The translations under genes and the position numbers were made by a program. Below, piece by piece: positions 6,392-10,238 of a stretch of DNA of 10,238 nucleotides. Within the stretch, counting starts at the first letter, position 1; each line of letters begins with the position of its first letter. Where the stretch lies: contig PWUB01000286.1 of assembly GCA_003563755.1 (NCBI GenBank), forward strand, positions 1 to 10,238. Direction: 5' to 3'. Below the pieces are notes generated by a model. That model searched no databases and was not told the DNA's origin. It was given only the letters and a program-made list of their open reading frames with translations. The DNA is from Clostridia bacterium (lineage in GTDB: Bacteria; Bacillota_E; SLMV01; PUMD01).

Positions 6392-6609
6392 CCGCAGTTC
6401 CAGCAGCGCACGGCACCCGGCCACTGCTCTGAACCGCAGCGCGGACAGCCGTCCCGCCGGGCGGTGAAATCCAGGTCCGGTGAGCCCGACGACCGGGTGC
6501 CGTGCTGACCTGCATCATCAACCTGGTCGTCCCCACCGCTCCTGCCTCTGAGCCACACGTATGCGAGGGCCCCGATGACGATGAGGGCCGCCAGGATGTA
6601 GCAAGTCAC
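6352..6609 (-). CDS. small membrane-anchored zinc-ribbon protein
   Basis: An 85-residue protein with one N-terminal membrane segment (about 3-20, YILAALIVIGALAYVWL), a charged linker rich in Asp and Gly, and one zinc ribbon with C55-x2-C58 and C69-x2-C72 (CPRCGSEQWPGAVRCWNCGY). It ends in a Ser/Asp-rich tail. No enzyme motif is visible; such proteins are common hypotheticals in Clostridia and often hold a single zinc. The GTG start at 6609-6607 has GGAGG 8 nt upstream. It starts 18 nt after the stop of the universal stress protein gene, so the two are probably cotranscribed. Its function is unknown. The short CxxC ribbon after a membrane anchor would put the zinc site in the cytoplasm if the N-terminus is outside, but topology is not determined. 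Confidence 0.8.
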   Translation of the reverse strand: MTCYILAALIVIGALAYVWLRGRSGGDDQVDDAGQHGTRSSGSPDLDFTARRDGCPRCGSEQWPGAVRCWNCGYETRADDSDSSS

Positions 6610-6627
6610 CGAATGGTCCTCCCTCCG

Positions 6628-7083
6628 TCACTGCTTCCGGACTATCATGACCGAACACGGTGCGGTCCTGGCCACTCGCTCGCTCACGCTGCCCAGAAGC
6701 ATGGAGGCCAGTCCGGTGCGGCCGCGGTTACCTATCAGTATGAGATCCACGCCGTGTTCCTTCGCCGCCCTCACTATCTCGACACCGGGGGTCCCGTGAT
6801 TCAGAAGCAACTCGACCTCGACATCGGCTGACCCGAGTTCGTGCTCCGCCTTAGAAAGAAGGAGCTCTCCCTGCTCCTCGAGGTATTCGATGAACTGTGC
6901 CTGGGGCATACCGCCGTCTTCATCCATGATTCCACCCAGGGCAGCCCCCGTGGGTACTATATGCACCGCAACAATCCGTGTCGAATCACACTCGACGGCA
7001 AGATCCTTCGTGAGGCTCAGGGCCTCCCAGGCTTCTTCTGAACCGTCCATGCACACCATAAGACACCGAAATCTTCGCGTCAA
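6628..7083 (-). CDS. universal stress protein (UspA family)
   Basis: A single-domain Usp of 151 residues, the normal length. The first strand (CLMVCMDGSEEAWEAL) contains the aspartate that contacts adenine in ATP-binding Usps (D13). Near the C-terminus lies the full ATP-binding signature G-2x-G-9x-G-(S/T): G118, G121, G131-S132 (GNRGRTGLASMLLGSVSERV), ending with CSVMIVRK. This suggests the nucleotide-binding subclass, which often acts as a stress-linked signalling dimer; no specific partner is evident. The start is TTG at 7083-7081, supported by GGGGAGGTG 5-6 nt upstream; the next in-frame ATG (7059) would remove most of strand 1. It is followed by the zinc-ribbon gene and has a promoter at 7166-7194. 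Confidence 0.95.
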   Translation of the reverse strand: MTRRFRCLMVCMDGSEEAWEALSLTKDLAVECDSTRIVAVHIVPTGAALGGIMDEDGGMPQAQFIEYLEEQGELLLSKAEHELGSADVEVELLLNHGTPGVEIVRAAKEHGVDLILIGNRGRTGLASMLLGSVSERVARTAPCSVMIVRKQ

Positions 7084-7165
7084 TTCGGCACCTCCCCATC
7101 CTTTCCCGTGCTCCGTACTTCATCACATCTGCCGGGATTTCCTGCCTTTACCGTATCGGTTCGTA

Positions 7166-7194
7166 ATAGTAACGTAAGCTGATATGGGGAACAA
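7166..7194 (-). promoter_or_regulatory. promoter of the usp/zinc-ribbon pair
   Basis: On the minus strand TTGTTC (7194-7189) is followed after 17 nt by TACTAT (7171-7166). This leaves about 75 nt of leader before the TTG start. It interleaves with the divergent plus-strand promoter at 7178-7206. Confidence 0.55.
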
Positions 7195-7206
7195 TTCCGT
7201 TATAAT
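7178..7206 (+). promoter_or_regulatory. promoter of the SleB-like hydrolase gene
   Basis: A perfect TATAAT at 7201-7206 lies about 30 nt before the start codon. The hexamer 17 nt upstream (GCTGAT, 7178-7183) is only a partial -35 match, so an activator or an alternative upstream contact is possible. It overlaps the -35 of the divergent usp promoter. Confidence 0.6.
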
Positions 7207-7235
7207 GATAGCATCATCGAGATTGGAAGGTGGAG

Positions 7236-8192
7236 ATGACTGCCGAAAGGGTGAGTAACATGACGCAAGCTGATGGGAATCCCTTTCATGATCACTTTCT
7301 GCTGTACTCCCTTCCTCTTCTTCGGGTCTCAGCCGCGATGGTGGTCTTCCTTTTAGTAGGACTGCTGAGCGGATCGACGATAGGATCCGTGTTCGCGATG
7401 GGACCTCCCTCTATAACCGTTGACGGCGTGGAGCTGGTGACATCAGTACCCGCCCGCATCGTGGACGGTAAAGCCATGATCCCCCTTCAAGACCTGGCTC
7501 CTCTCACCGGAGGCATGGTCTACTTCGATCCTGAGACGGGTATCTGCCGATACGTATCCGCCGAGACGCGTTTCGTCCTGGTCGCCGACAGACCAGAGGT
7601 CCGGGGCAACGAGCTGCTGCAGGGATACGAAATACCACCTCCAATAGCCGATGGTGATTACCTGCTGGTATGGGTACGGTTTCTCGCGGATGCTTTCGGG
7701 TGGACCATAGAGTGGCACGCAGACACCAACACGGTGGCCCTGGGCAGCGTTGGGGTCTCAGGCTATGTCATTGAACAGCACAACGAGGAAACCTCGCAGC
7801 GCACCCGCCTCTACCATCCGTGTTCCGTGGAGATGAACATGCTCCTGAGGCTGATCAGTGCAGAGGCCCACGGAGAACCCGTGGACGGCAAGGTGGCCGT
7901 GGCAGCGGTGGTTCTAAACCGCATACGATCGATGCGCTTTCCAAACAGCATGCTGGAGGTCATCAGGCAGCCGGGACAGTTCTCGCCCGTGGTCAACGGA
8001 GAGATCGACTACCCGATACTGCAAAGGGCCTATGATGCGGCAGAAAGGGCCCTGATGGGTGAGGATCCCAGCGAGGATGCCCTCTTCTTTTACAATCCTC
8101 GAATAGCAAGCGCGACCGGCCGGAGCTTCATGGAGACCCTTGAGCCCACCACGGTTATCGGACAGCACCACTTCCTGCGCTATCCCGAATAG
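7236..8192 (+). CDS. SleB-type cell wall hydrolase with copper-amine-oxidase-N-like domain
   Basis: An exported or membrane-tethered peptidoglycan hydrolase of 318 residues. A hydrophobic segment (about 21-55, VSAAMVVFLLVGLLSG core) is a signal peptide or anchor. Residues 58-170 form a copper-amine-oxidase-N-like module (PSITVDGVELV, IVDGKAMIPLQDLAPLTGG, ADAFGWTIEW), common in clostridial surface proteins and thought to mediate wall binding. Residues 200-318 are a Hydrolase_2 domain: LLRLISAEAHGEP with the likely catalytic E210, VAAVVLNRI, PGQFSPV and FYNP. SleB-like enzymes are lytic transglycosylases that break spore cortex or cell-wall peptidoglycan. Start choice is uncertain: ATG 7236 has GGAAGG 5 nt upstream, GTG 7230 is also in frame, and ATG 7260 is preceded by AAGGGTGAG. 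No germination partner such as YpeB is next to it, so a vegetative wall role is equally possible. Confidence 0.92.
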   Translation: MTAERVSNMTQADGNPFHDHFLLYSLPLLRVSAAMVVFLLVGLLSGSTIGSVFAMGPPSITVDGVELVTSVPARIVDGKAMIPLQDLAPLTGGMVYFDPETGICRYVSAETRFVLVADRPEVRGNELLQGYEIPPPIADGDYLLVWVRFLADAFGWTIEWHADTNTVALGSVGVSGYVIEQHNEETSQRTRLYHPCSVEMNMLLRLISAEAHGEPVDGKVAVAAVVLNRIRSMRFPNSMLEVIRQPGQFSPVVNGEIDYPILQRAYDAAERALMGEDPSEDALFFYNPRIASATGRSFMETLEPTTVIGQHHFLRYPE

Positions 8193-8200
8193 CGGTGCGG

Positions 8201-8224
8201 CGGGGTGCCCCCTGGGGTGCCCCG
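8201..8224 (+). terminator. GC hairpin after the hydrolase gene
   Basis: A strong hairpin starts 8 nt after the stop: CGGGGTGCCC pairs with GGGTGCCCCG across a 4-nt loop, with two G-T wobbles. The following TCCTTG is only weakly T-rich, so termination efficiency is uncertain. Confidence 0.4.
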
Positions 8225-8345
8225 TCCTTGAAACACATGGTTTCCCTCTGATTATCATACCCTCCACGTCCCCGTTGACACCTGAGGCCAACACGCTCAC
8301 CTCGCAGGCAAAGGTGGCGGCCTATCGCCAGGGAGATAACCGGTG

Positions 8346-8354
8346 TGCTATGAT
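8346..8354 (+). promoter_or_regulatory. extended -10 promoter of the ECF S-component gene
   Basis: TG-C-TATGAT (8346-8354) forms an extended -10 element. No recognisable -35 lies 17 nt upstream (CGCCAG), which is tolerated for extended -10 promoters. The start would be near 8361, 48 nt before the ATG and directly at the operator candidate. Confidence 0.5.
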
Positions 8355-8362
8355 AGTGCTTA

Positions 8363-8382
8363 ACAGTTGACAAGACAGCTGT
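8363..8382 (+). promoter_or_regulatory. NiaR-like operator candidate
   Basis: An imperfect dyad at the predicted transcription start: ACAGTTG (8363-8369) and CAGCTGT (8376-8382) are inverted, 6 of 7 matching, around an ACAAGA centre. Read on the minus strand the core is TGTCTTGTCA, close to the TGTCTTGACA-type core I remember for the niacin repressor NiaR of Firmicutes. The position fits repression by blocking initiation. The match is from memory and not computed. Confidence 0.4.
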
Positions 8383-8408
8383 GCAGAGTCGGTTTAGGGA
8401 GGCTTCAC

Positions 8409-8912
8409 ATGACGACCAGGAAGATGGTGTACGGTGCACTGCTGACTGCCCTTGCCCTGATCATACCCATCTCCTTCGGGGGCTACCTTCGCATCTACGT
8501 GCCGCCGTTTTCCGCTACCTTGTGTTCCCATGTGCCGGTGTTTTTATCCATGCTCCTGGGCCCCCTGACCGCGTTCATGGTGGGTCTCGGCTCCACCCTG
8601 GGGTTTCTCATGGTGTTCGATGCGGTCATAGCCGCGAGAGCTGCCGTTCACATACTCGTCGGCACCGTCGGCGCCCTGCTCATTCAACAGGGTAGGCTCA
8701 GATTCGAGACCACCCTGTTCGCCGTGCTTCCTATCCACGCCGTGGGGGAGGCGCTCATCGTCATTCCCTTCGGGTTCACTCTGCACTACGCCGGCGTGGT
8801 GGTCGGTGTGGGAACAGCCCTGCACCACATCATGGATGCGGTGATAGCCATCACCATCTACAGGCTGCTGGTAAGCGCAGGAAGCCTGCGGACCGCTGAT
8901 CCAGGGCGGTGA
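8409..8912 (+). CDS. ECF transporter S component, probably niacin (NiaX-like)
   Basis: A 167-residue, very hydrophobic protein with about five or six membrane segments, the size and shape of an energy-coupling-factor S component, which binds a vitamin and docks on a shared EcfT/EcfA module. Helix 1 has the AxxxA docking motif (A10-LLT-A14). The segment VPPFSATLCSHVPVF (31-45) followed by GPLTAFMVGLGSTLGFL (51-67) and ARAAVH (76-81) recalls the niacin-type S components of Clostridia. The ATG at 8409 has GGGAGG (8397-8402) 6 nt upstream. No EcfA or EcfT gene is nearby, so it would use a shared module encoded elsewhere (group II organisation). A NiaR-like operator upstream supports niacin as substrate. 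Vitamin specificity is otherwise hard to read in this superfamily, so that part is tentative. Confidence 0.88.
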   Translation: MTTRKMVYGALLTALALIIPISFGGYLRIYVPPFSATLCSHVPVFLSMLLGPLTAFMVGLGSTLGFLMVFDAVIAARAAVHILVGTVGALLIQQGRLRFETTLFAVLPIHAVGEALIVIPFGFTLHYAGVVVGVGTALHHIMDAVIAITIYRLLVSAGSLRTADPGR

Positions 8913-8955
8913 CACCCACGGGGACGAAGGGAGCCGACCGCCCATCCCGTCTCAG

Positions 8956-9007
8956 GGCACCCATGACCCCCGGGGCCGGCGAGCGCGCGGGTCCTGGTGC
9001 CTCTTCA
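8956..9007 (+). terminator. nested hairpin after the S-component gene
   Basis: GGCACC (8956-8961) pairs with GGTGCC (8996-9001), and inside it GACCC (8965-8969) pairs with GGGTC (8989-8993), with a small internal loop (CAT opposite CT). The tail TCTTC is mildly T-rich. It lies 44 nt after the stop and before the next promoter, so a weak or structured terminator is a reasonable reading. Confidence 0.4.
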
Positions 9008-9037
9008 ACTCGGACCGAAAATCCCTCCGAATGCGGA

Positions 9038-9066
9038 TTGACACGGGTGGTCTTTCGTGTTCTGAT
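9038..9066 (+). promoter_or_regulatory. promoter of the lipoprotein gene
   Basis: TTGACA at 9038-9043 is followed after 17 nt by TCTGAT at 9061-9066 (4 of 6). Transcription would begin near 9073, about 55 nt before the GTG start. TACTAT at 9075-9080 is an alternative -10 but has no -35. Confidence 0.55.
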
Positions 9067-9128
9067 TGATCGGATACTATGGATGGGGCGCCCAGCGGTG
9101 ACCAGGGGCTCCGGACAGGAGGGAGTCG

Positions 9129-9497
9129 GTGAGGTTGAGGTACGGTTGTGCGATCATGCTAGGCGCACTGCTGGTGATAGCTGTTGGGGGGTGTGCCTGC
9201 GGTGGTGAGGACCTCCTGGAAAACGGCGAGTACAAGCCTGCCATAATGGTGGACGGCCAGGTATTCTGGCTCGCTCCCTCGGGCAACATCGACAGGATCC
9301 CCGAGGGATGTGAGATCATCGGCCAGATAGAGAAGATCTCCGTGCCGACCAATCCCCCCGAGACTGACTGGGAGGCCATTGGATTCTCCGAGGATTTCCT
9401 GGGGGCGGACATCTACCAGAGTGAAGATGGGGCGAGCATCTATGTCTACAGCCCCGAGGACGAACAGTACATCCCCTTCGAGTTGATCACGGAGTGA
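9129..9497 (+). CDS. small lipoprotein of unknown function
   Basis: I do not recognise a family. The 122-residue product has a clear lipoprotein signal: MRLRY, a hydrophobic stretch (CAIMLGALLVIAV) and a lipobox ending V-G-G-C22 (C24 is a second candidate). The mature part is acidic and contains PAIMVDGQVFWLAPSGNI, IPEGCEIIGQI and, near the end, IYQSEDGASIYVYSPEDEQY, which suggests a small beta-rich domain. The GTG start has AGGAGGGAG about 6 nt upstream. The gene has its own promoter and is followed 24 nt later by a strong hairpin, so it is probably monocistronic. The protein should sit on the outer face of the cell membrane, anchored by lipid at the cysteine. Confidence 0.82.
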   Translation: MRLRYGCAIMLGALLVIAVGGCACGGEDLLENGEYKPAIMVDGQVFWLAPSGNIDRIPEGCEIIGQIEKISVPTNPPETDWEAIGFSEDFLGADIYQSEDGASIYVYSPEDEQYIPFELITE

Positions 9498-9520
9498 AAG
9501 CATGTCATCCCGTCTACAAC

Positions 9521-9552
9521 GCACTCGGGCGCCTCGGCGCCCGAGTGCGCTT
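9521..9552 (+). terminator. strong hairpin terminator after the lipoprotein gene
   Basis: A perfect 13-bp inverted repeat, GCACTCGGGCGCC (9521-9533) and GGCGCCCGAGTGC (9536-9548), forms a 12-bp stem with a 4-nt loop. GCTTTC follows, a short T-tract. It starts 24 nt after the lipoprotein stop. Confidence 0.75.
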
Positions 9553-9936
9553 TCACCAAACAGGCCCCGCATCCGAACAGGCTGCAGCAGACCGGGGCTC
9601 GATAATTCGTCTCGCGGCCTTCGCGACCCCACCGAATGCTCCCAGTGAACGTGTGGTGTTGACGTTAACACCCGAAAAAGATAGGGTACATGATAGGTAT
9701 TGTCGCAGGCGTGGCGGTGTCTACAGGCATTAAGATGAGAGATTAGTGCTCGGAGCCGCCGGCCTGTACGATTTGAACCATTTTAGGACTGCATCCATAG
9801 GGACTCGTCGCGAAAGAGGAGCCGAGGGATGCGGGCCTAGTGTTGTTTGCAGACTGACACCCAGATGCCAGGACAGATGCTCATCTGAACGGGATTGAGA
9901 CGACTGTGAAGGCACGACGGACGGGAGGTCCAGCGA
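9553..9936. other. noncoding leader region with nested inverted repeats
   Basis: About 380 nt with no credible gene. A minor inverted repeat GCCCCG/CGGGGC lies at 9564-9569 and 9593-9598. From 9673 the base composition is less GC-rich than the neighbouring genes. Visible pairings are TACAGGC (9722-9728) with GCCTGTA (9762-9768); GGCGG (9713-9717) with CCGCC (9756-9760), which crosses the former like a pseudoknot or is an alternative to it; TAGG/CCTA (9784-9787, 9836-9839) enclosing GCATCC/GGATGC (9791-9796, 9827-9832) and CTCG/CGAG (9804-9807, 9823-9826); and CAGATG/CATCTG (9874-9879, 9882-9887), with a second CAGATG at 9862-9867. It may be a structured 5' leader of the gene at 9937. Confidence 0.5.
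9655..9687 (+). promoter_or_regulatory. 18-bp palindrome overlapping a -35 box
   Basis: GGTGTTGACGTTAACACC (9655-9672) is an inverted repeat with one mismatch in nine pairs. TTGACG (9659-9664) inside it is a good -35, and TAGGGT (9682-9687), 17 nt on, is a weak -10. This is the layout of a repressor operator over a promoter for the downstream gene, leaving a leader of about 240 nt. The regulator is not identified. Confidence 0.45.
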
Positions 9937-10238
9937 TTGGTAAACTCTCGACGTGACATAAGGGAAGAGGTCAGCCTCTGCAGCAAAGTGTACCCTGGAT
10001 TCGAAACCATTGCCGAATCCGTCAGCGACATGCTTGCTGCCGGCGATGAGTTTGTGTCAAAAACCCGAGCTGCGAGCTCGGTGAAAATCCCCCTGAGCGA
10101 GGGAGAAGTGCAAGACAGCTTCCGGAGAGGTGAATCACTGAACCTGCGGCCTGAAGTGGATAGGGATGCTTTCGAAGAGGCCGCTTCCATCGCCTGCGAT
10201 GGAGTGCTGAGGATGTATCGTGATGTGCCGGGCCTGGA
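9937..10238 (+). CDS. 5' part of an unknown protein, weakly FdhE-like
   Basis: An open frame of 100 codons running off the window edge. The start is TTG at 9937, chosen because GGGAGGTC (9923-9930) is ideally placed and a TGA stands in frame at 9907 with no ATG or GTG between. The product begins with a charged helix (VNSRRDIREEVSLCSKVYPG), then SDMLAAGDEFV, and a segment KIPLSEGEVQDSFRRGESL followed by RPEVDRDAFEEAASIACDGVL. This order, with a short '..PLS..EVQ..F..G..L..' block before a helical region, recalls the N-terminus of FdhE proteins of acetogenic Firmicutes, which help mature or assemble formate dehydrogenase. The diagnostic cysteine ribbons would lie beyond the window, so this is only a suggestion. 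That the frame is coding is better supported (good ribosome site, no stops, balanced composition). Confidence 0.6.
   Translation, partial: MVNSRRDIREEVSLCSKVYPGFETIAESVSDMLAAGDEFVSKTRAASSVKIPLSEGEVQDSFRRGESLNLRPEVDRDAFEEAASIACDGVLRMYRDVPGL

Noticed and set aside
6502..6831. Plus-strand frame opposite the usp and zinc-ribbon genes
   Set aside because: The minus strand has intact Usp and CxxC motifs with good ribosome sites; the plus frame has none.
8285..8345. Possible riboswitch before the S-component gene (AGGCC/GGCCT and CACCT/AGGTG stems; faint likeness to c-di-GMP-I or B12-box strings)
   Set aside because: The conserved cores of those classes are not present in order, and the best promoter (8346-8354) lies downstream, so this stretch is probably not in the transcript.
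9655..9672. Rex-type redox operator
   Set aside because: The half-sites TGTTGA and TTAACA are separated by 2 nt, whereas Rex sites as I know them need 4.
9494..9733. Possible 79-residue protein after the lipoprotein gene
   Set aside because: Its frame runs straight through the terminator hairpin at 9521-9548 and the palindrome at 9655-9672, and there is no ribosome site before its ATG.
9770..9781. tRNA T-loop-like sequence on the minus strand (GGTTCAAATC)
   Set aside because: The flanking bases do not form a 5-bp T stem, and no acceptor or anticodon arm can be fitted around it.

Overview
The window looks like a chromosomal segment of a GC-rich, anaerobic, spore-forming Firmicute (Clostridia in the broad sense). 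The pointers are an S-box (SAM-I) riboswitch with an intrinsic terminator, a SleB-type cell-wall hydrolase fused to a copper-amine-oxidase-N-like domain, an ECF-transporter S component, strong GGAGG ribosome sites and frequent GTG/TTG starts. This is inferred from gene content; no rRNA or other taxonomic marker is present.

Layout. (1) 1-215, minus strand: the 5' end of an MNT-type nucleotidyltransferase, cut by the window edge. (2) 402-5353, plus strand: the main feature, one SAM-controlled operon. A sigma-A-like promoter is followed by a SAM-I riboswitch (456-571) and a terminator (598-631), then aspartate kinase, a DUF39/COG1900 homocysteine-biosynthesis protein with a fused 2[4Fe-4S] ferredoxin domain, a UPF0280/COG2122 protein, and aspartate-semialdehyde dehydrogenase. 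All junctions overlap (37, 8 and 8 nt). (3) 5354-5710: noncoding, with two inverted repeats. (4) 5711-6391: an unrecognised helix-turn-helix protein whose 3' end overlaps, tail to tail, a small membrane-anchored zinc-ribbon protein. That gene lies just downstream of a universal stress protein gene on the minus strand (6352-7083). (5) 7166-7206: interleaved divergent promoters for the usp pair and for the SleB-like hydrolase (7236-8192). (6) 8346-8912: an ECF S component, probably for niacin, behind an extended -10 promoter and a NiaR-like operator candidate. (7) 9038-9552: a small lipoprotein gene with its own promoter and a strong hairpin terminator. (8) 9553-9936: noncoding, with a near-perfect 18-bp palindrome and several nested inverted repeats. 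It leads to the 5' end of a TTG-started gene (9937 onward) that weakly resembles the formate dehydrogenase accessory protein FdhE.

How the genes work together. The operon encodes the steps from aspartate to homocysteine: kinase (aspartyl phosphate), Asd (aspartate semialdehyde), and the DUF39-ferredoxin plus UPF0280 proteins. The last two belong to the families linked in methanogens to direct sulfide incorporation into aspartate semialdehyde. A SAM riboswitch gating all four genes independently points to methionine/homocysteine supply. Homoserine activation and O-acyl-homoserine sulfhydrylation would be bypassed. The remaining genes appear to be unrelated housekeeping or accessory units.
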